Assembly: GCF_019891175.1 (NCBI RefSeq)
Contig: NZ_CP072600.1
Span: forward strand, 1,798,001-1,862,000
Direction of reading: 5' to 3'
DNA from: Leptothermofonsia sichuanensis E412
Lineage (GTDB): Bacteria; Cyanobacteriota; Cyanobacteriia; Leptolyngbyales; Leptolyngbyaceae
DNA: 64,000 nt
In this document: one piece after another, positions 1 to 8,268 of the stretch
How positions within the stretch are numbered: position 1 is the stretch's first letter
Layout: the number at the start of each line of letters is the position of its first letter
Notes under the pieces: generated by a model
What the model was told of the DNA's origin: nothing
The model's database searches: none
What the model saw: the letters and a program-made list of their open reading frames with translations, nothing else
Program-made: the position numbers and the translations under genes

Positions 1-2
1 CT

Positions 3-884
3 GGGCTGCGAAAACTCTATGATTTGCTGATCGCCCCCATTGCTGACCTCCTGCCCCAGGATCCCAATGCTCGCCTGATCTTCATCCCCCAGGAATCCCT
101 TTTTCTTGTCCCCTTTGCTGCCCTGCAAGCCCCGGATGGTCAGTATTTAATCGAACGCCACACGCTGCTGACAGCACCTTCGATTCAGGTGCTGGAATTA
201 ACCCGGCAACAGAGGAAAGTGGGTCAGTCTTCTGCGGTTCCTTCAGCTCTCATCGTTGGCAACCCAACCATGCCAACCGTGACGCTTGAACCGGGACAAT
301 CGCCAGAACCACTGGCTCCCTTACCTGGTGCAGAACAGGAAGCCCTGAAGATTGCCGAACTTCTGCAAACCACCGCCCTGATTGGACAACAGGCAACTAA
401 GGAAGCCGTTATAAAGGAATTACCCACTGCCCAGATCATCCATTTAGCCACCCACGGGTTACTGGAATATGGTAGCCAGGGTAGTTATGTTTCCCTCCAG
501 GGACTGGGCGTGCCGGGAGCGATCGCCCTTGCCCCTTCTGCTCAGGACAATGGGCTGTTGATGGCAGATGAAATCCTGGATTTCAATCTGCGGGCAAATC
601 TGGTAGTACTGAGTGCCTGTAACACAGGACAGGGAAGGATTACAGGAGATGGGGTGATAGGGCTTTCCCGTGCCTTCATCTCGGCAGGAGTTCCCAGCGT
701 GGTGGTGTCTCTGTGGGCAGTTCCCGATGCCCCCACGGCCCGATTAATGACAAGTTTTTATCTGAATCTTCAGCGCAATCCTGATAAGGCGATCGCCCTG
801 CGCCAGGCCATGTTAGATACCATGCAGGACTATCCCCAGCCGCTGGATTGGGCGGCGTTTACGTTGATCGGAGAAGCTGAGTAG
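3..884 (+). CDS. CHAT domain protein, C-terminal part (5' end outside window)
   Basis: The frame is open from the first base, so this is the C-terminal part of a larger protein. It reads as a CHAT domain, the caspase-like peptidase fold often attached to TPR repeats in cyanobacteria. Visible landmarks are the LIPQESLFLVPFAAL-like strand region (written FIPQESLFLVPFAAL here), the catalytic His in HLATHG and the catalytic Cys in SACNTGQG, followed by the typical GLSRAFISAGVPSVVVSLW stretch. Both catalytic residues are present, so the domain could be active. TPR repeats are expected upstream but cannot be seen. The substrate is unknown. It ends with TAG at 882-884, 48 bases before the convergent gene. 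Confidence 0.9.
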   Translation, partial: GLRKLYDLLIAPIADLLPQDPNARLIFIPQESLFLVPFAALQAPDGQYLIERHTLLTAPSIQVLELTRQQRKVGQSSAVPSALIVGNPTMPTVTLEPGQSPEPLAPLPGAEQEALKIAELLQTTALIGQQATKEAVIKELPTAQIIHLATHGLLEYGSQGSYVSLQGLGVPGAIALAPSAQDNGLLMADEILDFNLRANLVVLSACNTGQGRITGDGVIGLSRAFISAGVPSVVVSLWAVPDAPTARLMTSFYLNLQRNPDKAIALRQAMLDTMQDYPQPLDWAAFTLIGEAE

Positions 885-932
885 AGTCTGTTGATCCCAT
901 TGACGCCTGGCACCTGCCATCCCTGGCTCTAA

Positions 933-1880
933 TCAGCTCTCCACAGCAGGTTCCTGGGTAACAGGGTCCTCCGCCGTTGATTCCGCCGCCTCTTCTACTG
1001 CAACGGGTTCCGCAATGGGTTCCGCAACGGGTTCTGTAACGGGGAGTGCTTCAACAACCGGGGCAGCCTCGCCAGTTGGGACTTCTACAGCCAGTTCCTC
1101 AGTCACCGGAGTCTCTGCAACGGATTTTGCAACAGAGGATTCTACCACCACAGGTTCCTCTGCCACTGGTTCTGCAATGGGTTCAACAGGAGGTTCCTCG
1201 ACAACCGGAGCCTCTGCCACTGGAGTCTCTGCCACTGGAGTCTCTGCAACGGATTTTGCGACAGAGGATTCTACCACCACAGGTTCCTCTGCCACTGGTT
1301 CTGCAATGGGTTCAACAGGAGGTTCCTCGACAACCGGAGCCTCTGCCACTGGAGCCTCTGCCACTGGAGCCTCTGCAACGGATTTTGCAACAGAGGATTC
1401 TACCACCACAGGTTCCTCTGCCACTGGTTCTGCAATGGGTTCAACAGGAGGTTCCTCGACAACCGGAGCCTCTGCCACTGGAGCCTCTGCCACTGGAGTC
1501 TCTGCCACTGAAGCCTCTGCCACTGGTTCTGCAATGGGTTCAACAGGAGGTTCCTCGACAACCGCAGCGTCTGCCACTGGTTCCTCAGCCACCGGGATTT
1601 CCGCTTCAGGAGGGGCTTCCTCAGCAGGAGGTTTTGGTTTCACGGGCTTGGGGCCACGCATTAAGGCAGGATTAATCATTTGCTTTGGCTCATCTTTTCC
1701 ACCCCGGCGATCGCCCTTTTTGCCCTTGCCTTTGCCTTTACCTTTAGGCTTATCACGATCGCGATCGCGGTCTGCATAGCCACCAGACTCCCTGGTTGGT
1801 TCAGGTATGGGACGAGTCTCACTTTTACTCGCATCAGCCTTTGCCTGACGCTCGGACTTTTTAATAGGACGCTCTACCAT
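933..1880 (-). CDS. Repeat-rich acidic hypothetical protein with basic N-terminus
   Basis: 315 residues starting from ATG at 1880. The first ~75 residues are strongly basic, with Lys/Gly runs and RDRDRD, and end in a NPALMRGPKPVKPK-type motif that I associate with a short conserved cyanobacterial hypothetical protein. The remaining ~240 residues are Val/Ala/Pro/Glu repeats built on short VAEAP and VEEPP units. They include about three copies of a 43-residue block, visible as a 129-nt DNA period starting at 1121, 1250 and 1379. No signal peptide or membrane segment is seen. The function is unknown; charge segregation suggests a disordered nucleic-acid- or protein-binding protein, which is inference. 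The long plus-strand open frames opposite are by-products of the repeats. Confidence 0.75.
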   Translation of the reverse strand: MVERPIKKSERQAKADASKSETRPIPEPTRESGGYADRDRDRDKPKGKGKGKGKKGDRRGGKDEPKQMINPALMRGPKPVKPKPPAEEAPPEAEIPVAEEPVADAAVVEEPPVEPIAEPVAEASVAETPVAEAPVAEAPVVEEPPVEPIAEPVAEEPVVVESSVAKSVAEAPVAEAPVAEAPVVEEPPVEPIAEPVAEEPVVVESSVAKSVAETPVAETPVAEAPVVEEPPVEPIAEPVAEEPVVVESSVAKSVAETPVTEELAVEVPTGEAAPVVEALPVTEPVAEPIAEPVAVEEAAESTAEDPVTQEPAVES

Positions 1881-2207
1881 TGTTAAGACCTGTTAACTAA
1901 ACGTATCCTATCCTATAGCAGCCCTAAATTATTTGGGGATTGCTGAATCTGGGGATGAAAAAGGTGCTGGATGCTTGAAACTTTGTTTTAATTCATCCCA
2001 CTTTTCAGCAACGCCATTATGTGTGAGATTGATGGCCACTGAAAGAGCGGATTTTTCCGGAACCTATCTCAATGCCAATTCTTTTGAGGCGTGTTCAGTA
2101 GAGTTTGACGTAAATCTGTCCCCTTTCTGACTTCTGACTCCCTTAAACCGTTGCTGAACCTGTGCTCCAGAGTAATGAAATGTGTATACGCTCTGCCAAC
2201 TGTATGT
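1881..2207. other. Intergenic region with one palindromic repeat
   Basis: 327 bases between the tails or heads of two minus-strand genes. The only structure I see is the imperfect palindromic repeat at 1940-2015. No convincing small gene was found; the plus-strand frames here start without a ribosome-binding site. Confidence 0.6.
1940..2015 (-). repeat. Palindromic dispersed repeat, copy 1
   Basis: Begins TTGCTGAATCTGGGGATGAA and ends CTTTTCAGCAACGCC. It matches, in inverse complement and with scattered changes, the near-perfect palindrome at 20797-20872. The outer ends (GCTGAA/TTCAGC) pair with each other. No coding capacity. Confidence 0.75.
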
Positions 2208-3104
2208 TCAACGCTTCACTCGAATGAGTCCACGGAGTTCCCGTAATAGGGGAGACGGTCCAGTTGCAGGTGATGGATTGGTTAAAATGCCCTGGCTGGG
2301 GCTAAACAGCAACGCCAGGGCAAAAAAGCCTGATACCACCAGGACGATCGCCGGTCCCGATGGCAGGTTGTAGAAATAGCTCAGATACATCCCGCTAATG
2401 CTGGAAAAGATGCCAATCGCTGCGCTCAAAATCATCACCTGATGCAATCGTTTGACCAGGAGATAAGCAGTGGCTCCCGGTGTAATGAGCAGGGACAGAA
2501 CCAGTACGACGCCCACGGCTTTCATACTGGCAACAACGGTCAGCGCAATCAGAATCATCAGTCCAGAATTGAGCAGATGCACAGGCAACCCGGCGGACTG
2601 GGCACCCAGGGGATCAAAACTATAGAACAGGAGTTCTTTATACAACAGAAAAACACTCACCAGAACCAGGATCGCAATGATGGCAGTGTCTCGCACTTCA
2701 TCCCCGGTCACCCCCAAAATATTGCCAAACAGAAAGTGATTCAGATCAATTTTGTTTTGCTTCTGGATGAGGGTAATCAAAACAATCCCAAGGGCAAAGA
2801 AGGAAGAAAGGACAATCCCCATTGCAGCATCTTCTTTAATGGGCGATCGCGTATGAATCCAGGCAATGATGACTGTACTCAAAACACCGGCAATAAAGGC
2901 ACCCAGGTAAATATTGGCCCCCAGTGCAAAGGCAATCGCCAGTCCCGGCAGGAGTGAATGGCTGATGGCGTCTCCTAACATGGCCAGGCGCTGCACCATC
3001 AGGTAGCTGCCCACCACCGAGCAAATAATTCCTACGGTTACAGCGACGATCAGCGATCGCTGCATGAATCCATATTGCAACGGCTCAATCAACAAATCCA
3101 GCAT
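2208..3104 (-). CDS. mntB: Metal ABC transporter permease (MntB/ZnuB, ABC-3 family)
   Basis: 298 residues, almost entirely hydrophobic helices, with the ABC-3 family pattern: an N-terminal MQRSLIVAVTVG segment, then GDAISHSLLPGLAIAF, where the conserved HSLLPG loop couples to the ATPase. It would form the inner-membrane channel of a manganese or zinc importer. It lies downstream of the ATPase gene on the same strand, separated by 238 bases that hold a palindromic repeat. The divergent receptor gene at 4334 completes the set. Manganese is preferred over zinc because of the receptor's ligands. The subunit order resembles the MntCAB system of Synechocystis, though there the three genes run in one direction. 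Confidence 0.85.
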   Translation of the reverse strand: MLDLLIEPLQYGFMQRSLIVAVTVGIICSVVGSYLMVQRLAMLGDAISHSLLPGLAIAFALGANIYLGAFIAGVLSTVIIAWIHTRSPIKEDAAMGIVLSSFFALGIVLITLIQKQNKIDLNHFLFGNILGVTGDEVRDTAIIAILVLVSVFLLYKELLFYSFDPLGAQSAGLPVHLLNSGLMILIALTVVASMKAVGVVLVLSLLITPGATAYLLVKRLHQVMILSAAIGIFSSISGMYLSYFYNLPSGPAIVLVVSGFFALALLFSPSQGILTNPSPATGPSPLLRELRGLIRVKR

Positions 3105-3119
3105 GTTTTACCGTCCTGC

Positions 3120-3199
3120 TATAGCGTTTCTCAATTGAGGGAGGTATGGGAGTGTGAGGCAAAGTGGCACTCTGCCTCACCCCCTGGAAAAGGGCTATA
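3120..3199 (+). repeat. MITE-like palindromic repeat, copy A
   Basis: Runs from TATAGCG to GAAAAGGGCTATA with an inner pair GTGAGGCAAAGTGGCAC / GTGCCA-type arms that are partly degenerate. It is related to copies at 50485-50580 and 61098-61174. It sits between the transporter ATPase and permease genes and may be an insertion that spread the operon apart. Confidence 0.7.
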
Positions 3200-3342
3200 T
3201 TCACAGCGATTGTCCATTGACGGTGCCACACCTGTATACCCGGTACCCAATCCCCAATGCCCGATCCTCGATCTCCAGTACCCGATCCCCAGTACCCGAT
3301 CCCCAAAAGTACGGTTAATCCATTTGAAAATGGCTGTAATGC

Positions 3343-4086
3343 TCACGCAGCCATGCCAGAAAAGAACTTAACCTGCCCACCATAGGCGCGCACCATATTT
3401 TCGGTGGTCAACACCTGTTCCCGGTTCCCAATGGCAATCAGTTCCCGGTTCAGCAGCAGCAGATTGTCAAAGTGGGTAATGGACTCACCCAGGTCATGAT
3501 TCACAACCATGACCAGTTTTCCAGCATCGGCAAGTTCACTAAAAATCTGATAGAGAACGGTTTCCGTTTTCTGATCGACTCCAACGAACGGTTCATCAAA
3601 GAAAAACAGGTCGGCTTCCTGTGCCAGCGCCCGCGCTAAAAAGACCCGTTGCTGCTGCCCACCTGAAAGGGCACCAATTCGGCGATCGCGGTACTCATCC
3701 ATTCCCACCCGTTCCAGGGCTTCTGCCGCGATCCGCTGGCTCACCGCAGAAAACCGATTAAACCAGCCCGTCTTCTTCACCCGACCCATCAGCACCACAT
3801 CCCAAACCGTTGCCGGAAATGTCCAGTCAATCTGCGATCGCTGCGGCACATAGGCGGTTCGTTCTAGCTGGTCTGTAAGCGGGCGATCACCATACACCAC
3901 GGAACCCGTCACATTCGGGATCAGCCCCAGCATTGCTTTGACCAGGGTACTTTTCCCTGCTCCGTTGGGGCCAAACACGCCTACTAACTGCCCTGGCACC
4001 AGAGAAAAACTGATATCCCAGAGCGCCTTCACCGCCCGGTAATTGACACTTAAATGATTAACAGCGATCGCCCCATTGCACAGCAC
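3343..4086 (-). CDS. mntA: Metal ABC transporter ATP-binding protein
   Basis: 247 residues; GTG start at 4086 preceded by GGAGG about 9 bases upstream. It has Walker A GPNGAGKST (about residues 39-47), the signature LSGGQQQRV, Walker B LFFFDEP and the H-loop VNHD. It hydrolyses ATP to drive metal import with the permease at 2208-3104 and the receptor at 4334-5317. The family is the manganese/zinc-type (ABC-3) ATPases. The 247 bases between this start and the receptor start must hold both divergent promoters. Confidence 0.88.
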   Translation of the reverse strand: MLCNGAIAVNHLSVNYRAVKALWDISFSLVPGQLVGVFGPNGAGKSTLVKAMLGLIPNVTGSVVYGDRPLTDQLERTAYVPQRSQIDWTFPATVWDVVLMGRVKKTGWFNRFSAVSQRIAAEALERVGMDEYRDRRIGALSGGQQQRVFLARALAQEADLFFFDEPFVGVDQKTETVLYQIFSELADAGKLVMVVNHDLGESITHFDNLLLLNRELIAIGNREQVLTTENMVRAYGGQVKFFSGMAA

Positions 4087-4333
4087 TAGAAGATCCTCCA
4101 GGTAGTGGTAGGTGGGGTCAGGGTCGGGAGTCAGAAGTCAGAAGTCAGGCACGGGAACTGGATTCACGCCAATCTCTACACAGCCTTTACTTAGCCTTCA
4201 GTCCATTCTTCATCCTACTTTTCGGGAACGGCAGAGCCGTACACCCTTCGCCCATGACCCAATTCAAATATGAAACGAATATGAAAATAGTGTAGCCTGA
4301 AAGAAGATGAAAGGATTATGAAAAATTAGATTT

Positions 4334-5317
4334 ATGCCAAACGGAATGGACAAGCTCCTCCGCCTCTGGGGGCTGCCCGCATTAGCAGTGGCGATCGGCA
4401 TCTGGGTGGGTGGGTGCTCTACTCCTCAGGGAACACAGACTCCAGGGGGGAATAAACCAGAAGTCGTCTCCACCAGCACCCTGATTACTGATTGGACTCA
4501 GCAAGTTGCCAGGGATGCCGTGAATCTGACTAGCATTCTGAAGCCGGGGGATGATCCTCACATTTACGAGCCGGTTCCCGCCGATACCATTGCCCTGGAG
4601 AAGGCAGATTTAATTCTCTACAACGGTTATAATCTGGAACCCAATCTGATTCGGCTGATTGCGGCAGCCGGTATTCAAGCTCGGAAAGTGGCCGTAGGTG
4701 AGATCATCCCTCCGCTGGAACTGGATGAAGGCACCAGGGGCAAGGTTCCGGACCCTCATGTCTGGGGTGATGTCAAAAACGTGATTAAAATGGTTGACCT
4801 GATTCGGGATGAACTGATCCGGCTCTCACCCAAGGAACGAGAAACCTTCACCCAAAATGCCGCCCAGTTGACTCAGGAGTTGCAGCAGCTTGACCAGTGG
4901 ATTGGGCAACAAATCCAAACCATTCCGGTGCAACAACGGCAGCTTGTGACCACCCACGATGCCTTTCAGTACTATGCCAGAGCCTATGGTTTGACCATTG
5001 CTGGCACCCTGATTGGGATCAGCACGGAGGAGCAACCCAGTGCTCAAACTGTCCAAAAACTGGCAAATTCCATCCAGCGTCTGGGCGTACCTGCCATTTT
5101 TGCAGAAACGACCATTAACCCCAGACTCATTACCACCGTGGCAGAGGAAGCCAACGTGAAACTGGCATCCCAGCCGCTTTACTCGGATTCGGTTGGTGTT
5201 CCTGGTAGTGAGGCAGATACCTACATCAAAATGATGGTGGCTAACACCATTGCGATCGCCAGGGCACTGGGAGGACAACCTGCTCCCTATCCCCGGTCCC
5301 CCTCTGTGTCACAATGA
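4334..5317 (+). CDS. mntC: Manganese-type ABC transporter substrate-binding lipoprotein
   Basis: 327 residues of the metal-binding receptor family (ZnuA/MntC/PsaA). A hydrophobic leader ends at the lipobox GGC, so Cys28 should be lipidated and anchor the protein on the periplasmic face. The four expected metal ligands are visible: His76 in DDPHIYEP, His142 in DPHVW, Glu258 in FAET and Asp285 in YSDS. The His-His-Glu-Asp set, without the long His-rich loop of zinc receptors, favours manganese, as in Synechocystis MntC. It is transcribed away from its ATPase and permease. An alternative start is the ATG at 4346. AT-rich repeats ATATGAAA at about 4268-4287 lie in the promoter area and could hold regulator sites, which is inference. 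Confidence 0.88.
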   Translation: MPNGMDKLLRLWGLPALAVAIGIWVGGCSTPQGTQTPGGNKPEVVSTSTLITDWTQQVARDAVNLTSILKPGDDPHIYEPVPADTIALEKADLILYNGYNLEPNLIRLIAAAGIQARKVAVGEIIPPLELDEGTRGKVPDPHVWGDVKNVIKMVDLIRDELIRLSPKERETFTQNAAQLTQELQQLDQWIGQQIQTIPVQQRQLVTTHDAFQYYARAYGLTIAGTLIGISTEEQPSAQTVQKLANSIQRLGVPAIFAETTINPRLITTVAEEANVKLASQPLYSDSVGVPGSEADTYIKMMVANTIAIARALGGQPAPYPRSPSVSQ

Positions 5318-5355
5318 AAGGCAGTGATCAAAATCCCTAATCGTTCGGAAAAGCC

Positions 5356-6525
5356 GTGAAATTCTTTTCAAAGCCCTCTGCTGTTGAGGATAGCCAATCT
5401 GTGTCAACTAAAAAATCTCGTCAGGTAAAATCGACTCCTGGGACTGAGAATGGTCGAGTAACTCACCACACCGTTCGTCGCCGTTCCGTATTCCCGTTTA
5501 CAGCAATTGTCGGGCAGGAAGAGATGAAGCTGGCGTTGCTGCTGAATGTGATTGACCCCAAGATTGGGGGAGTCATGATCATGGGCGATCGCGGCACCGG
5601 CAAAACCACCACCATCCGTGCCCTGGCAGACTTGCTGCCCGAAATTGATGTGGTTGCCGATGACCCCTTTAACAGCAGCCCCAGTGACCCCGACCTGATG
5701 GGTGATAGCGTTCGGCAGCAGGTAGAGCAAGGGGTTGAACTGCCGGTTATTCAGAAAAAAGTGACCATGGTCGATCTGCCTCTGGGGGCCACTGAAGACC
5801 GGGTATGCGGCACAATTGATATTGAAAAAGCCCTTTCAGAAGGGGTCAAAGCCTTTGAACCCGGTCTGCTGGCAAAGGCAAACCGGGGCATCCTCTACGT
5901 GGATGAAGTCAACCTGCTGGATGACCACCTGGTTGACGTTCTCCTCGACTCAGCGGCCTCCGGCTGGAATACGGTTGAGCGGGAAGGCATCTCTGTCCGT
6001 CATCCTGCCCGGTTTGTGCTGGTTGGCTCCGGCAATCCGGAGGAGGGCGAATTGCGTCCCCAGTTGTTAGACCGCTTTGGGATGCACGCTGAAATTCGGA
6101 CAGTTAAAGAGCCAGCTCTGCGGGTGCAAATTGTTGAACAGCGAACGGAATTTGACCAGAACCCGCCTGCCTTTCTGGAAAAATATCAGGCCCAGCAAGA
6201 AGCCCTCCAGCAACAGATTGTTAAGGCCCAGGAACGACTGAAGGACGTGACGATCAACTACGACCTGCGGGTCAAAATCTCCCAGGTCTGCTCTGAACTA
6301 AACGTAGACGGGTTGCGGGGGGACATTGTGACGAACCGGGCAGCGAGAGCACTGGCTGCCCTGGAAGGGCGTACCGAAGTTACCGTTGAAGATATCCGCC
6401 GCGTCATTACCCTCTGTCTGCGTCACCGCCTGCGCAAAGACCCCCTGGAGTCCATTGATTCTGGTTACAAGGTGCAAAAGGTGTTTGCTGAGGTATTTGG
6501 TGTGCAGGAGCAGAAAGAAGAATGA
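5356..6525 (+). CDS. chlI: Magnesium chelatase subunit ChlI
   Basis: 389 residues from GTG at 5356. It is the AAA+ ATPase subunit of magnesium-protoporphyrin IX chelatase, the first committed step of chlorophyll synthesis, working with ChlD and ChlH. Visible motifs are [13 protein letters not shown], Walker A GDRGTGKT (residues 77-84), Walker [15 protein letters not shown], and the sensor regions GSGNPEEG and [10 protein letters not shown]. The N-terminal ~45 residues before the conserved core are Ser/Lys-rich and somewhat longer than usual for the family. It follows the manganese receptor by 38 bases; co-transcription is possible but not shown. Confidence 0.96.
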   Translation: MKFFSKPSAVEDSQSVSTKKSRQVKSTPGTENGRVTHHTVRRRSVFPFTAIVGQEEMKLALLLNVIDPKIGGVMIMGDRGTGKTTTIRALADLLPEIDVVADDPFNSSPSDPDLMGDSVRQQVEQGVELPVIQKKVTMVDLPLGATEDRVCGTIDIEKALSEGVKAFEPGLLAKANRGILYVDEVNLLDDHLVDVLLDSAASGWNTVEREGISVRHPARFVLVGSGNPEEGELRPQLLDRFGMHAEIRTVKEPALRVQIVEQRTEFDQNPPAFLEKYQAQQEALQQQIVKAQERLKDVTINYDLRVKISQVCSELNVDGLRGDIVTNRAARALAALEGRTEVTVEDIRRVITLCLRHRLRKDPLESIDSGYKVQKVFAEVFGVQEQKEE

Positions 6526-6681
6526 AGTAACTACTCCATGGCGGCATAAGCGCAGCAACAGTTTAAGGGAGTCAGGAGTCAGCATTCAGGAGTCAGGCGG
6601 GGGAGTCAGATTTGCGCTGAGGTCTACTACTCAGACTTCCCTTACCCCAACCCCTCTCCCAGAATCAGCACCACCCCTTTC

Positions 6682-7173
6682 ATGGAAAAGCGTATTCTTG
6701 GACTGGATCCTGGTTTGGCAATTTTAGGCTTTGGGGCGATTTCCTGTCAGCAGTCGTCAGACAGCCGTGTTTCTGATCAGGTCACAGTTCTGGACTATGG
6801 AGTTGTGCAGACCCCAGCCGGGCAGGAAATGGGACAGCGATTGATTACCCTCTACGAAGACCTGCACACACTCCTGAAGCACTGGCAACCGGATCTGGTG
6901 TCAATTGAAAAGTTGTTCTTTTATCGCATGGGTAACACTATTGCGGTTGCTCAGGCACGGGGTGTGGTTATGCTTGTCCTGGCACAGTATCAGGTGCCCT
7001 TTGTTGAATTTACCCCCGCCCAAATCAAGCAGGCATTAACCGGGCATGGCAACGCTGACAAACATGAAGTTCAACAAGCCGTCACTCGCGAACTCAATTT
7101 AGACCACATTCCCCAACCAGACGATGCCGCAGATGGTCTGGCCGTTGCTTTAACTGCCTGGTTTCAACGATAG
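6682..7173 (+). CDS. ruvC: Crossover junction endodeoxyribonuclease RuvC
   Basis: 163 residues, the usual RuvC length. It is the Holliday junction resolvase that acts with RuvA and RuvB. The acidic catalytic residues are in place: Asp9 in GLDPG, Glu76 in SIEKLFF, and the C-terminal pair in [12 protein letters not shown]. The ATG at 6682 gives the standard N-terminus [11 protein letters not shown]. The upstream spacer (6526-6681) has short GTCAGGAGT-type reiterations and no other gene. Confidence 0.96.
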   Translation: MEKRILGLDPGLAILGFGAISCQQSSDSRVSDQVTVLDYGVVQTPAGQEMGQRLITLYEDLHTLLKHWQPDLVSIEKLFFYRMGNTIAVAQARGVVMLVLAQYQVPFVEFTPAQIKQALTGHGNADKHEVQQAVTRELNLDHIPQPDDAADGLAVALTAWFQR

Positions 7174-7525
7174 GTATAGCAGGGGACAGGGAACAGGGGA
7201 CGGGAACCGGGAAGAAAGGATGACGAGATCACATTTTAAGCGTTTTAATCTGTCCTGACCTGGATGGCGACTGCTACAGGGTATATTTCCAAATCAGCTT
7301 TGGAATTGCTACATACTGCCAGGTGTGCGCCAGACATCGAGAATCGGCGGCTACCTGATGTGATGGTGTATTCTGAGGAATCCCACACCCCTTTAGTTAG
7401 GAGTAACCCGGTCAATAGTCTGGCTTGAGTGCTGCCCAGATTCCGGCATTTGGGCAGGGATGAGGAGGGAGTGGGGCTGGGGCAAATCAGCGCCCTTAAA
7501 GCATCCTCCAACATCCCGGCAGCGT
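7174..7525. other. Intergenic spacer between convergent ruvC and psaE
   Basis: 352 bases. Immediately after ruvC there is a purine-rich run of GGGGACAGGGAACA-like reiterations (7181-7215). I see no credible gene, RNA or strong terminator in the rest. Confidence 0.5.
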
Positions 7526-7936
7526 CTATTGGGCTTCCGTTCCCTGGTTTGGATCACCCTCAGTACTGGGGCTGCCACCGGGAGCCTCTGCGGCAGCAGG
7601 GGGAGTTTCTGCGGCAGCAGGGGGAGTTTCTGCGGCAGTGCTGGATGCCTGTCCATCAGCACCACTACCTGTTGTCCGAATCGATGGCTCAAGGGGAGTT
7701 TGCTTACCACCGGAAGCCGTTGGAGTGGTTCCCTTCTTCTTCGCAGGCGCTCCAATTTCTTCCAGCTCGTGTTCGGCAAAATTATTCGTATTGACTCCAG
7801 CATAGTTAACCCGTTCAAAGCGAACGATCACTGGATACTTAATCCCGCTCTGGTCAACGGATGCTACCGTTCCCACATCCTGATGCCAGTAAGACTCATT
7901 GCGTAAAACACGAACTTTGGAACCACGCTGAACCAT
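7526..7936 (-). CDS. psaE: Photosystem I subunit IV (PsaE) with C-terminal extension
   Basis: 136 residues from ATG at 7936, with AAGGAGATC upstream. Residues 1 to about 65 are a standard PsaE core ([43 protein letters not shown]), the small SH3-like stromal subunit that helps dock ferredoxin on photosystem I. Most cyanobacterial PsaE proteins end there at about 70-75 residues. Here some 70 more follow: a Lys/Gly/Thr linker and Ala/Pro/Thr repeats of the unit AAAETPP, encoded by a roughly 21-nt repeat at 7586-7640. The tail looks disordered. An extended PsaE is known in Gloeobacter, so the state is rare rather than unique. Confidence 0.94.
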   Translation of the reverse strand: MVQRGSKVRVLRNESYWHQDVGTVASVDQSGIKYPVIVRFERVNYAGVNTNNFAEHELEEIGAPAKKKGTTPTASGGKQTPLEPSIRTTGSGADGQASSTAAETPPAAAETPPAAAEAPGGSPSTEGDPNQGTEAQ

Positions 7937-8268
7937 GTTCTGATCTCCTTGAAATTTATCTTGTTTCGGTTTGTCTTGTTTTGGTTTATCTTGTCCCAGT
8001 TTGTCCTGGACAGTTAAAATTGCTATTCTGAAAAGCTGGAATTTTCAACCTTCAGAATATCCTTCAGAATATCTAAAAGCCTTCCATTAGTAGACATATC
8101 GTTCATCTACCCGAAGACTCAATACCTGCGAGAGCGGGAAGAAACTGAAGGAATGATGAAAAATACTAAGGGAAAACTCATATTTTGATAAGTTCTCACG
8201 ATTAAGATTGAATTAAGTTAAGAAAACTTAATTCAAATTCATCTTCAACTTGGCAAGGTTGGCTTTCA
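7937..8268. promoter_or_regulatory. Divergent promoter region psaE / sugar kinase
   Basis: 332 bases between divergent genes. Close to psaE (7955-8009) there are four tandem ~15-nt units of the type TTTATCTTGTTTCGG, which would lie in the psaE leader. A direct repeat CCTTCAGAATAT x2 is at about 8049-8072. A perfect 10-bp inverted repeat, GAATTAAGTT with a 5-nt gap, is at 8210-8234, 35 bases before the kinase start. Promoter elements themselves are not identifiable with confidence. Confidence 0.5.
8210..8234. promoter_or_regulatory. Perfect inverted repeat upstream of sugar kinase
   Basis: GAATTAAGTT - AAGAA - AACTTAATTC. The AT-only arms and lack of a following T-run argue against a terminator. 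The position just upstream of the kinase fits an operator, but the regulator is unknown. Confidence 0.4.

Noticed and set aside
1015-1779. 254-codon plus-strand frame opposite the repeat-rich protein
   Set aside because: It is a low-complexity Thr/Ser/Gly mirror of the VAEAP repeats; the minus strand has the ATG and the conserved basic N-terminus.
7245-7514. 89-codon minus-strand frame downstream of psaE
   Set aside because: No family resemblance, ribosome-binding site or codon pattern typical of the neighbours.
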